Notes under the pieces: generated by a model
The model's input: only the letters and a program-made list of their open reading frames with translations
What the model was told of the DNA's origin: nothing
The model's database searches: none
Position numbers and translations under genes: made by a program
In this document: positions 15,805-24,741 of the stretch, in pieces
How positions within the stretch are numbered: the first letter of the stretch is position 1
How the letters are laid out: each line of letters starts with the position of its first letter
Source: Paenalcaligenes sp050487225
GTDB lineage: Bacteria > Pseudomonadota > Gammaproteobacteria > Burkholderiales > Burkholderiaceae_B
Length of the DNA stretch: 64,000 nt
Direction: 5' to 3'
NCBI RefSeq assembly: GCF_050487225.1
Contig: NZ_JBKQGY010000003.1
Location: forward strand, 496,001 to 560,000

Positions 15805-18800
15805 ATGGGTATTACTGTTTTGTTAGATCAGGGTAAGTCGTTATTTCAGCGGTGGCAAAAAATAGAACCACTGACAGAACTATCTGAGGGATTACCAGCA
15901 TGCGTTTTGTTCTTTAGCATCAGTAACGGTCAAAACAAAGCAAGCGTGCATATTGCCCGTGGTAATAGCTTTGATGATGCCTGGAAAACAGGTGAAGAGT
16001 GGTGCTATGCATGGGCGTCAGACCAAGAAACTCCCCCTGTATGGCTACGAATAGATGCCGTCGCATCTGTTGAAGCCTATAGTTGGGCAGAACAAAAGCG
16101 CCGTATGAGTTTAACCAAACGTAATTATTTTCGTTTTGGTTTGGCATTTGATAAAAACTTCTCAATAGCATTTTTAGAACAAGAGTTGGCTGCCAATGCC
16201 ATTTTGTATGATGGTCAGATAGGTGTAGCAACACCCAATGCCACCAACCTTGCACATTACAGCCGTCAAAGGTTTTCACAATCTTTAGAATGGCCAACCG
16301 AAAACGATACAACACTATGGCGATTCAAAACGAGAGCCGTTTTTGTGGATGGCGATACAGCGTACCAAATAGAGCACCTAGGGCGTCACAGCGGTTACCG
16401 TAAAGTCGAGGATTGGGGACCTGCCCGTGTAAATAGCACAATTAGGGCCAGTACACAGTATCTGGCAACACAGGTTAGGGGTACCGGTCAGTATCATTAT
16501 GGGTGGTTCCCTTGTTTTGATAGGGCGATCCCTACTTATAATGCACTGCGTCACGCCAGCTCAACCTACGCGTTACTAGAGGGGTGGGAGGTCGCAAGAC
16601 AGCCTGAACAACGTCAGGCAATAGAGCGTGCCCTGCATTACTTAACAACTACCTTGATTCATCCAGTAAAGCTGCCAACAGGGGAAAAAGCTGCTTTTCT
16701 TGTTGATGTAGGAAATGAAATTAAGTTAGGTGGCAATGCTGTGTGTTTGCTGGCTTTGGTGAAATATACAGAGCTAACTGGCGATCAACAGTATTTATCA
16801 TTATTAGAACAATTGGCTGTAGGCATGTTATTTATGCAGGATGCTGAAACAGGTTCTTTTGTTCATGTGTTGAATTATCCCGATCTTTCTATCAAAGCTA
16901 AGCATAGGATTATTTATTACGATGGAGAAGCGGCGTTCGGGCTTATGCGCTTGTACGGCTTGACCCAAGACGCACGCTGGCTTTCAACGGTAGAAAAAGC
17001 ATTTGGCTATTTTATTGAGGCCAAGCACTGTAACGCGCATGATCACTGGTTAAGTTATTGCGTGAATGAACTGACGCTATACAAGCCAGAGCTACGCTAC
17101 TACCAATTTGGTCTAGACAATGTACGTAACTATCTAGACTTTGTACAAAATCGCATCACAACCTTTCCTACCTTGTTGGAACTCATGATGGTGGCGCAAC
17201 GCATGATCGTGCGTATGCAAACAGACAAAAACCCAGAAGTCAGAGCATTGCTAAATGGGTTCCCATTAGAAAAATTTTATCTGGCGTTAGAATCAAGAGC
17301 GCGTAGTTTGCTTGATGGTTTCTTTTGGCCAGAGTTGGCGATGTATTTTAAAAATCCAGCTCGAATTCTTGATAGTTTCTTCATCAGGCATCATAGCTTT
17401 AGAGTCCGTATTGATGACGTAGAACATTACTTATCTGGGTATGTAGCGTACAAAAAGTATTTGCAAATAGCTACTGATACAGTCAAAAAAAAACTCAAAA
17501 ACCAATCACTAGTTGAACCACCCTCTATTAATGCAGCAACACGTGTATCAATTATAGGCTTATTAAGCTATCCCAAAAGCCCAAGACGCTTCATGGAAGT
17601 AAAGGCATTAGCTTCTCAAGCATGGAGCAAAGGTGTAGCTATCTTTTATATATCCTATCAAGATTTTGATGAACGTAATGGGCTAATAAAGGGCTACTTA
17701 TTTGATGGAAATTCCTGGCAAGAGGGTTATGGAAAAGTACCTCGTGTTATAGACAACGCTCCAGCCAACACACGTGCACAACAACACATAGCAACAAGCT
17801 TAAGCAACCGAGCCAGACTACTATGTCATCGTCTTGGTGGTAAGGCCATCACATTAGAGATCTTAAAAAAACATCCACGGACGGCAAAATTCGTAATTGA
17901 GTCCGAAAATCTAACGCTTAATACATTAAGCCATATGCTGGATACTTATGGCAGTGTCGTGATTAAACCGTATAGATCCAACAGAGGTAAACAGGTCTAT
18001 AAGTTTTCAAAGCAAAATACTAATCAGTATACGTTAGAGAGTGATACAGGTATTGAATCATGCTCTTTAGAAGGACTAGAGAATTTTTGCAAAGGAAAGC
18101 CCAGTCACTCTTGGATGATACAGCGTTACGTATCCAGTAGATCTATTCAAAACAAACCCTTTGATATTCGTGTTCCTGTTTTTAGAGCTAAATTAGGTGA
18201 GTGGGTAGTAGCCAGAAAGTATGCTCGTGTGGGACTAGGTTCACTGACCTCAAACCTAGCTACAGGTGGCTCTTCCCATGAGGCATTGGACTTTCTACAG
18301 GAAACCTATAGTGAACAAGAGGCTTTGGTCATTGATCAGAAAATGACTCAAGCTGCTATAGATATCGTTAACGTACTTCAACAAAACTATCAATTTGATA
18401 TTGATGCATTAGGTTGCGATTTTGGTATTCAAAATGGTGAACTGTTCCTGTTTGAAGTAAATTCCTATCCCGGATTAAAGGGATGTCTAGAAAGTGCTGT
18501 AATGTTGAAGACAGATTTCTATCAATATGTTTTACAACAAAACACCAATAAAAGAATCGAAATAAAAATTGAGGCGGCGACCACAGAAAACCAATCATTA
18601 TTAAGAAAAATCATGTTGGCTGGAGAAAATGACTACGCCTCCTCTCGTTACCTACGTAAAGGTATTGCAAATCCGATTTATCATATGCTTTCCTACGAGG
18701 CCAGAAAACAAGGGCTTATAGCAAAGCTACGTAAAAATAGCTGCTTAGAAATTCACGAAGCACATGCTGTTGTTGCCATATTTTCTCCTAACTCCCCAAA

Positions 18801-20790
18801 TCTATCTTTGGCCACTCGCCGTATTGCCAATAATAAAGAACTCAGCAAGTTTTTCTTGCAACGTGCAGGTATCGCTGTTCCAGAAGGCCGCGTCTTCAGA
18901 ACATTCAAGGCAGCTCAACTGTACTTTAAAACTAGAACATCTCCTCAGGTGGTTAAACCCAGAACGGGCACCGGCGGGAAAGGTGTTACAGCTCATGTCA
19001 CTGACAGTACCTTATTGAAACAAGCATGGCTCAATGCTAAAGCAAGAACGTCGGGTGATATTATTGTTGAAGATTTTGTTGTAGGTGATGAGGTCAGGAT
19101 ATTTGTTCTAGGCGGCAAAGTAACTGCTGCCGTATGCAGAATTCCTGCCTATGTCATTGGAGATGGACATAGCAGCATTGCAGCGTTGGTGGCCAAGAAA
19201 AATGAGGAACGCAAACGTAATCCTCTGCTGAAAGTCTATCCAATCGCGAACTATGACTATTTAACACATGTATTAAAAAAAGATACTCGCTTCATCCCAA
19301 AAGCAGGCGAGTACATACGTTTGGCGATGGTTTCAAATGTCGCATTGGGTGGGGAAAGCGTTAGCGTCTTGAAATTCCTACACCCATCTATTCTCAATAT
19401 GGCAGAGAAAGTATGGAAGGCTATACCACATGCCACGCAGCTAGGTTTAGACGTCATAGCAAAGGACTTCCAAGCACCTGCACAGAACAATGCATACGTA
19501 ATAGAAATCAATGCTGATCCTGCCGTAGCTACACCGGCATTTTCTGCATACGGTGAGGATTTCTTAGATCTGCCCAAAGCGCTTATTACCTATGCCGTCA
19601 AAGCACGAGGCCATCAAAAGAAACTCAATACACCTATTCTAAAAGCAGCAGCGCCATACATGCCTACCTGCCAAGGAGAAACGTTCTTAGCGCTAAGTCC
19701 TGCGGCAAGACAAACCCATCTGTTACGCCACGCTGCGTATGTACGTGGTTTAGATGTGAGTATTGTGGACAACTCAGTAACGATAATCCGTGATGCTGAA
19801 CGTGAAATCACTTTTGTGAATGGGATATGTGGTCTTACTCGTTCTGCTACGGCACAGGCTCTTAAAAATAAGCAGTGGATGAAAGAATTATGGTCTGAAG
19901 CAGGGTTAAACACGGCTGCTGGACAAAGCTTTGCAGTGGAAGACGTAGAGAAGGCATGGCAGTTTGTGTCAACCTTAAGCACCCCTGTTGTACTTAAATC
20001 TATAAGTGATGAGGGAACTGTGTGCGTGTCTTCAAATGAACGCGCGCAGTTTGAAATAGCCTGGAATAGATTTCGAGTCAAAAACACTAAAACCATCCTA
20101 TGCGAGCAGTGGCACAAAGGCAAAAGTTATAGACTTCTTGTGATCGGCAACAGACTGTGCGCTGTGGAGGAAACGCTGGACCTGCCCATTACTGGTGATA
20201 ATCAGCCACATAGTAATGGGCACGCTGAAAAAATGTACGATGTGACCACATTGGCGCATCCAGAGTGGGCTGACGTCGCCGTTCAGGCTCGTTTCGCATT
20301 ATATGACCCTATTCATCTAGGCATACAGCTACGCGCCGACAATATAACACTGTCACCTAAGCAACAAAACTGGGTGTTAGTAGGAGCAAACAACCGTATT
20401 GAGTGGGGACAGTCTTTCTGGCCAACGAGCCAAGCCAGAGACGTCGCTGGCGCGATTTTAGAGCAAGTTTTTAAGGTGGTAGAAAATAGCCATACGATAG
20501 TAAAACGTGTGCTGATAACAGGGAAAGTACAAGGCGTAGGGTTCAGGAAATGGTTCTGGAGGCACGCACATTTGCATGGTATTTGGGGATGGGTAGCAAA
20601 TCGTTCGGATGGGAGGGTTGAAGCAATAATACAAGGCCACCCACGTGCGATAGAGCAACTGATAGATAAAAGCAAAGTCGGCCCCACGCAGGCGCAAGTC
20701 ACCTCAGTCGATGTATTTGACGAGTGTGTACAACCCTTAACGATGACCGGTTTCGAAATTACCGAGGACAGAACAGTAGAACGTGCGTAG
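15805..20790 (+). CDS. Giant ATP-grasp ligase: helical toroid + YheC/D-type ATP-grasp + cyanophycin-synthetase-like ATP-grasp + degenerate ATP-grasp + acylphosphatase
   Basis: A 1661-residue cytoplasmic enzyme (no signal or membrane segments). In order: an unassigned N-terminal region (1-160); an alpha-helical region resembling an (alpha/alpha)6 toroid (about 165-550); a YheC/D-like ATP-grasp (about 565-905; K721, and D872, E884, N886 in the metal site GCDF...LFEVN); a CphA/GshF-like ATP-grasp (about 985-1265; K1051, loop RTGTGGKG, VIGDGHSSIAALV, and E1234, N1236 in VIEIN); a third ATP-grasp-like part (about 1355-1540; K1398 kept, metal-binding Glu lost, NWVLVGANN); and an acylphosphatase (about 1568-1655) with R1581 in VQGVGFR and N1599. 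Such ligases join a carboxylate to an amine through an acyl-phosphate. GGGAG precedes the ATG at 15805, 1 bp after the hlyD stop. The substrate is unproven; the (DA)n adhesin is the inferred candidate. Confidence 0.82.
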   Translation: MGITVLLDQGKSLFQRWQKIEPLTELSEGLPACVLFFSISNGQNKASVHIARGNSFDDAWKTGEEWCYAWASDQETPPVWLRIDAVASVEAYSWAEQKRRMSLTKRNYFRFGLAFDKNFSIAFLEQELAANAILYDGQIGVATPNATNLAHYSRQRFSQSLEWPTENDTTLWRFKTRAVFVDGDTAYQIEHLGRHSGYRKVEDWGPARVNSTIRASTQYLATQVRGTGQYHYGWFPCFDRAIPTYNALRHASSTYALLEGWEVARQPEQRQAIERALHYLTTTLIHPVKLPTGEKAAFLVDVGNEIKLGGNAVCLLALVKYTELTGDQQYLSLLEQLAVGMLFMQDAETGSFVHVLNYPDLSIKAKHRIIYYDGEAAFGLMRLYGLTQDARWLSTVEKAFGYFIEAKHCNAHDHWLSYCVNELTLYKPELRYYQFGLDNVRNYLDFVQNRITTFPTLLELMMVAQRMIVRMQTDKNPEVRALLNGFPLEKFYLALESRARSLLDGFFWPELAMYFKNPARILDSFFIRHHSFRVRIDDVEHYLSGYVAYKKYLQIATDTVKKKLKNQSLVEPPSINAATRVSIIGLLSYPKSPRRFMEVKALASQAWSKGVAIFYISYQDFDERNGLIKGYLFDGNSWQEGYGKVPRVIDNAPANTRAQQHIATSLSNRARLLCHRLGGKAITLEILKKHPRTAKFVIESENLTLNTLSHMLDTYGSVVIKPYRSNRGKQVYKFSKQNTNQYTLESDTGIESCSLEGLENFCKGKPSHSWMIQRYVSSRSIQNKPFDIRVPVFRAKLGEWVVARKYARVGLGSLTSNLATGGSSHEALDFLQETYSEQEALVIDQKMTQAAIDIVNVLQQNYQFDIDALGCDFGIQNGELFLFEVNSYPGLKGCLESAVMLKTDFYQYVLQQNTNKRIEIKIEAATTENQSLLRKIMLAGENDYASSRYLRKGIANPIYHMLSYEARKQGLIAKLRKNSCLEIHEAHAVVAIFSPNSPNLSLATRRIANNKELSKFFLQRAGIAVPEGRVFRTFKAAQLYFKTRTSPQVVKPRTGTGGKGVTAHVTDSTLLKQAWLNAKARTSGDIIVEDFVVGDEVRIFVLGGKVTAAVCRIPAYVIGDGHSSIAALVAKKNEERKRNPLLKVYPIANYDYLTHVLKKDTRFIPKAGEYIRLAMVSNVALGGESVSVLKFLHPSILNMAEKVWKAIPHATQLGLDVIAKDFQAPAQNNAYVIEINADPAVATPAFSAYGEDFLDLPKALITYAVKARGHQKKLNTPILKAAAPYMPTCQGETFLALSPAARQTHLLRHAAYVRGLDVSIVDNSVTIIRDAEREITFVNGICGLTRSATAQALKNKQWMKELWSEAGLNTAAGQSFAVEDVEKAWQFVSTLSTPVVLKSISDEGTVCVSSNERAQFEIAWNRFRVKNTKTILCEQWHKGKSYRLLVIGNRLCAVEETLDLPITGDNQPHSNGHAEKMYDVTTLAHPEWADVAVQARFALYDPIHLGIQLRADNITLSPKQQNWVLVGANNRIEWGQSFWPTSQARDVAGAILEQVFKVVENSHTIVKRVLITGKVQGVGFRKWFWRHAHLHGIWGWVANRSDGRVEAIIQGHPRAIEQLIDKSKVGPTQAQVTSVDVFDECVQPLTMTGFEITEDRTVERA

Positions 20791-20797
20791 GGAAGGC

Positions 20798-21745
20798 ATG
20801 ATGCACGATTTACTCAAGAAGGTTTGTATGGTGGTGTGTGTTGCTCTTCTAGCAATGGGCCGCAGTTATGCCGAGAGCGAAAGCTGTGCGCAACAGGTGT
20901 TTAAAAGTATGCAACAGCTTTCTCATTCTGTAGTCCAGGATGGGTTCACCGTCTGGTATGCAACACAAGGGGAACACGCATTAACCAAAATAGAGGATCT
21001 TAATTCCAATGGCATCCCAGATAGAATAGATGACCTGCTACTGCAACTTATAGCAGCAAAGAATTTTTATTCGAACGTGTTGCACTTAGTGCATCCATTA
21101 CAACAAGCCCGTTACGACTCTGCAGAGACTATTCATATTTTTGTTCTCTCCATGAAAAAAGGCAATGGGCTGGCCTTCCATGAGGCGGTGCAACTTCGTC
21201 CGTCTAGGCTGGAAGCGCCTGAACCCTGCGGGCTACGCATTTATATCAATAATCAATTGGATGCTAGTCGTAATCTCACCCCTGCCCATGAGCTATTCCA
21301 TCTTTATCAATATGGCTATGTGATGTTCAAACGCAGTTGGTATTTGGAAGGCATGGCACGGCTAGTGGAAACAGCCTTTGCTGGGCCTAACCGGCTAGGG
21401 CGATATATGCATTCACTGGATGAGTCTGTGCCATGTGACGCTGTAATGGAAGAGAGCTATTCAGCGGTGCGTTATTGGTGGGGACTTGCTAATCGCCACG
21501 AAAAGACACGTATTGTTGTACCTACCTCCCTGAGAAGCTTACGGTATAGCAATGGTGTCCCAGTCTTTTCAGGCCATGAATTCATGCATGGCGAGATCAT
21601 ACTAAAAGCGCTAGAAGAGTTAGAACACTTAAGTGAAATAACCTCCCAACGCTTAGGGCTTCCTCGTTATCGCTGGCCTACACGAGTCCAAGGAGCAAAT
21701 GATTTTGATAGCTCTATGTGTGATGCCCTAGAAACCATATTCTAA
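20798..21745 (+). CDS. Secreted HExxH protein, putative zinc metallopeptidase
   Basis: A 315-residue precursor with a signal peptide (MMHDLLKKVCMVVCVALLAMGRSYA) and a zinc-site motif H164-E165-L-F-H168, followed by WYLEGMARLVE, where E184 is a candidate third ligand as in gluzincins. A short loop DLNSNGIPDRID resembles calcium-binding repeats of the thrombospondin-3/dockerin kind. The start is set at 20798 by GGGAAGG just upstream; the gene begins 7 bp after the ATP-grasp stop. Location in the operon suggests a periplasmic or surface role in trimming, release or attachment of the exported adhesin, in place of the LapG cysteine protease, which is missing here. No named peptidase family was recognised, and activity is inferred only. 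Confidence 0.65.
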   Translation: MMHDLLKKVCMVVCVALLAMGRSYAESESCAQQVFKSMQQLSHSVVQDGFTVWYATQGEHALTKIEDLNSNGIPDRIDDLLLQLIAAKNFYSNVLHLVHPLQQARYDSAETIHIFVLSMKKGNGLAFHEAVQLRPSRLEAPEPCGLRIYINNQLDASRNLTPAHELFHLYQYGYVMFKRSWYLEGMARLVETAFAGPNRLGRYMHSLDESVPCDAVMEESYSAVRYWWGLANRHEKTRIVVPTSLRSLRYSNGVPVFSGHEFMHGEIILKALEELEHLSEITSQRLGLPRYRWPTRVQGANDFDSSMCDALETIF

Positions 21746-21763
21746 AACCTGGCTAGGTGAGTA

Positions 21764-23482
21764 ATGCGGTCTGGTAAATATTTTATAGAGGTTTATAAGA
21801 CCCTATTTCATCATGTAGCTGGTTGGCTGATTGCTATTGTTTTACTGGTACTGTGCTCATTAGCAACCCTACTCATCAGTCTGATATTACCGTGGCAGCT
21901 ATTGGCGCTTATGGATGCAGGGAAAGCCACACGATGGCAATGGCTAGGAACAGATCATGCAATGATGTGGATAGGCATGACGATTTTAGGTGCATTTATT
22001 GCGCATCTACTGTGTGAGTGGGCAATTGGAGTAGCGGGTAAGTTAGGAGCTGAGCGCCTATTAAAACGGCACGCAAAAGTTGGGTTGCCTAGTGGTTACC
22101 AACATAAAACGCGAAAATACTTTACGCTCTTGGCTAAGTTACTGTCATCTAGCATCTTGTTTTTTGCTGTAGTGCTATTGCTTTGTGTGGTGTATCCCTT
22201 TTTAGCACTCGGGGTTGTACTGTATCTAAGTTTGTGGCTGATTATTGGCCTTTTGTCGCTGCGCCACAGTTGTCTACAGGTTTTCATTAAGCCTACAAAT
22301 CTCGTCAAGTTTGGTTGGCTTGTTGGGTTCATCTTTATTTTAACGTGGATCGTTTTTAGCTATCCCTACGTGAATACCCCCCCAGTGCTTTGGATAATAG
22401 TGTGCGTCATTGCAACTAGGCAAATGTTGATTCAGGTGTTCACGTCACTTGTACGCTTACAAGTGTTATGGAGAGATCAGGAACAAGTATTTTTGCTGTT
22501 TTTGGCTCATCGTGTTGGTACAGCAGTACAAGCTCACACGCATTTTTCCCTGCAAACCTATTTATACGAGCAGCAACCGCCTTTTCCTGTGCTCACAAAA
22601 CTATTGCATCAAATGAAGGTAAACGCACAAATTACAGAAATAAGTTGCTCACTGGTGGAGAATGGCCACGTAGCATATGTCACACTGATCGCAAAAACAC
22701 GGCAAGGTGAGACTGCCTATTTGTTAAAACTATACGATACGGCTCGCTTTGCATTAGCTGAACATGAAGCCTTGTTAATGCAGCATGTACACCCACACTG
22801 GCCTACCTCTACTTATTTAGCACACTATAAAGACCGTAAGGTACAGGCACTGCTATGGTCGTGGAGTGTGGGAGCTCAGTGGTTATCGGTTACCGAGAAA
22901 AGAAAATCTAACATCAACTTACGTACACAAATCTTGTCATGCTGCATCACTCATGATGTGGAGGAACGTTATTATCGGGCACATGCTCCATTACATGAAT
23001 GTTGGGTTAGCGATGTAAAGTGGGATACTCTTCTGCTTGTTTCTACCAGTGCTAAGGCACAAGAACAGGTACGGATACTAGAGACCCATAAAGAAACTAT
23101 TTCTACCCGTTTATCTAGACTGCCTGCACAACTGATACTTCCTAGTTTGCTACACCGGCGTATGGCAAAAGTAGGGACTGCACAGTTGTGGCTAGCGAAC
23201 TGGAGTCGTTGGGAATGGGGGCCGGTTGGTGCTGGCTGGCCTTCTCATACATCCTTAGAGACTCTAACAACGGCATTACGGAAAACCCAAGATCAGCGGC
23301 CTGAGCTAGCCGCTGTAAACCCTATGGATGCATTGCTAGCCTGCAGAGTTTATTTATTGAGACTTTACTGTGTAACCAATAAACTCCATCAAGCAGAGAA
23401 AATGGTCGAAAAGTGCCTAGAAGCATTGGAGGAAGGCATTCACCCCGTCAAACCTGCCTCTTCCCTTGCTTGTAGTCTATAG
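21764..23482 (+). CDS. Polytopic membrane protein with kinase-like or other C-terminal cytoplasmic domain
   Basis: A 572-residue protein of unknown function. The N-terminal part (about 1-235) has six or so membrane helices, and the first two (AGWLIAIVLLVLCSLATLLISLILPWQLLALMD region) look like the start of an ABC exporter membrane domain, but no Walker motifs follow. The C-terminal half (about 240-572) is soluble; TAYLLKLYDTARFALAEHEALLMQHV resembles the Lys-and-Glu N-lobe of aminoglycoside-phosphotransferase-like kinases, but I see no HxDxxxxN catalytic loop. It follows the HExxH gene by 18 bp, with AGGTGAG before the ATG, so it belongs to the secretion operon. Its last 43 bp overlap the convergent AraC gene. 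A transporter-like anchor or modifying enzyme is possible. Confidence 0.6.
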   Translation: MRSGKYFIEVYKTLFHHVAGWLIAIVLLVLCSLATLLISLILPWQLLALMDAGKATRWQWLGTDHAMMWIGMTILGAFIAHLLCEWAIGVAGKLGAERLLKRHAKVGLPSGYQHKTRKYFTLLAKLLSSSILFFAVVLLLCVVYPFLALGVVLYLSLWLIIGLLSLRHSCLQVFIKPTNLVKFGWLVGFIFILTWIVFSYPYVNTPPVLWIIVCVIATRQMLIQVFTSLVRLQVLWRDQEQVFLLFLAHRVGTAVQAHTHFSLQTYLYEQQPPFPVLTKLLHQMKVNAQITEISCSLVENGHVAYVTLIAKTRQGETAYLLKLYDTARFALAEHEALLMQHVHPHWPTSTYLAHYKDRKVQALLWSWSVGAQWLSVTEKRKSNINLRTQILSCCITHDVEERYYRAHAPLHECWVSDVKWDTLLLVSTSAKAQEQVRILETHKETISTRLSRLPAQLILPSLLHRRMAKVGTAQLWLANWSRWEWGPVGAGWPSHTSLETLTTALRKTQDQRPELAAVNPMDALLACRVYLLRLYCVTNKLHQAEKMVEKCLEALEEGIHPVKPASSLACSL

Positions 23483-24489
23483 CTCTGCGGCGTAGCCCCT
23501 ACCCAGTTTTTAAATGCACGAGAAAAGCTTTTCTCGTTCTTAAAGCCGGTCTCAAACGCAATCTGCTTGATGGGCTTGCTGGTTCTGGCCAAGCACTCCA
23601 TCGCCTTTTTCTGACGCACATCGTTTTTCAACTGCTGTATGGAAAAACCTTCTTCTTGTAGATGGCGATACAGTGTGCGCACCGACATGTGCAGTTTCTC
23701 GGCCAGTTCTTCAGCGGTTAAACCCAAATCGTTATGCAGCTGTTTACGTATGCCTTGCACCAATAACTTGTCGCGCCGGTAAGGCAGCACGGTTAATAAG
23801 ATGGCTTGGCGCAGCATGCTTTGCAGCATAGCTTCATCGCGTAACAACGGCAGTTGTAAGTAGCGAGCGTCGAAATGCATAGCCGACTGACCAGCGTTAA
23901 AACTGGTTTGACCAGAGAACAACCGCGGATAGATTTCAGCGTGATCGGGCTTATCAAAGGCAAACATCACGTCTTGTAGCTGTATACGTGAATCAATAAG
24001 CCAACAGGCATAGCCCAACATGTATCGGAACAAGGTGACATGGCAGAACTCGCGCATCTCACCTAGGTCGCGGTTTTCTTGCAGGCTAATGGTTGCCACG
24101 TTGCTGGACACATCTAGGCTTAAGATCACATCGTCAGTCAGTAGACGGTGATGCCTACACCAACGTTTCAGGGCAATGCCCAAATCGGGTGAGCTCAATG
24201 ACGCTCTACACAGCATGCCGTAGCTACCCCACGGCAACTTCCTAGAAAACCACCCCAAGGCTTCGTCGTCCAGTTCTTGCATGGCAAGTGCCGACATTTG
24301 TTCCATTTGGGTGGCGGTGACCCGCGCTTTAGCATCCAACAACAACTTGGGTGGAATCTGCGCTTTACGTAAGGCACTGGCAGGATCCATGCCATATTTT
24401 TGATACGCCAGCACCATAGCCTGAATGAATGCTATAGGCGTAGTGGCCTTCTTTCCAAACAATAACGGCAAACTGTGTATAACTGTCAT
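23440..24489 (-). CDS. AraC-family transcriptional regulator, probably of the liu operon
   Basis: A 349-residue regulator of the AraC type with an N-terminal arabinose-binding-like sensor (OruR/ArgR-like group, about 15-215) and two C-terminal helix-turn-helices: AEELAEKLHMSVRTLYRHLQEEG and IKQIAFETGFKNEKSFSRAFKNWVGATPQSYR. The ATG at 24489 is fixed by GGAGGC nine bases upstream; an upstream in-frame start at 24576 is unlikely. It is divergent from isovaleryl-CoA dehydrogenase with 252 bp between them, so it most likely activates leucine breakdown. It shares base composition with the liu genes, not with the A+T-rich block, and so marks the right edge of that block. Confidence 0.87.
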   Translation of the reverse strand: MTVIHSLPLLFGKKATTPIAFIQAMVLAYQKYGMDPASALRKAQIPPKLLLDAKARVTATQMEQMSALAMQELDDEALGWFSRKLPWGSYGMLCRASLSSPDLGIALKRWCRHHRLLTDDVILSLDVSSNVATISLQENRDLGEMREFCHVTLFRYMLGYACWLIDSRIQLQDVMFAFDKPDHAEIYPRLFSGQTSFNAGQSAMHFDARYLQLPLLRDEAMLQSMLRQAILLTVLPYRRDKLLVQGIRKQLHNDLGLTAEELAEKLHMSVRTLYRHLQEEGFSIQQLKNDVRQKKAMECLARTSKPIKQIAFETGFKNEKSFSRAFKNWVGATPQSYRLQAREEAGLTG

Positions 24490-24662
24490 AGGTGCCTCCT
24501 CTACACCACGGCGTAAACCACTATATAGAGTGGCAGTATTTGCAACCTTTTTGGCATGACCAGACCCACCGGCCACCTTATTATCAATTCATCACCATAC
24601 CCATTCAAGATCAACTATACGTATTGCACTCACTACTCATACAGTGAGGCAACAGAGACAGC

Positions 24663-24690
24663 TCAGCACAGGCTTACCCTCCTGTGCTGA
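24663..24690. promoter_or_regulatory. 10-bp dyad in the liuA leader
   Basis: TCAGCACAGG (24663-24672) and CCTGTGCTGA (24681-24690) are an exact inverted repeat with an 8-nt spacer, 52 bp before liuA. There is no T tract, so a regulator site or leader hairpin is more likely than a terminator. A weaker CCACT/AGTGG dyad at 24518-24533 lies closer to the AraC gene. Confidence 0.4.
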
Positions 24691-24741
24691 CACCAATCAC
24701 CAACAGGAGCATGACACCTGCAAAGGTGTGCATGAAAAGCC

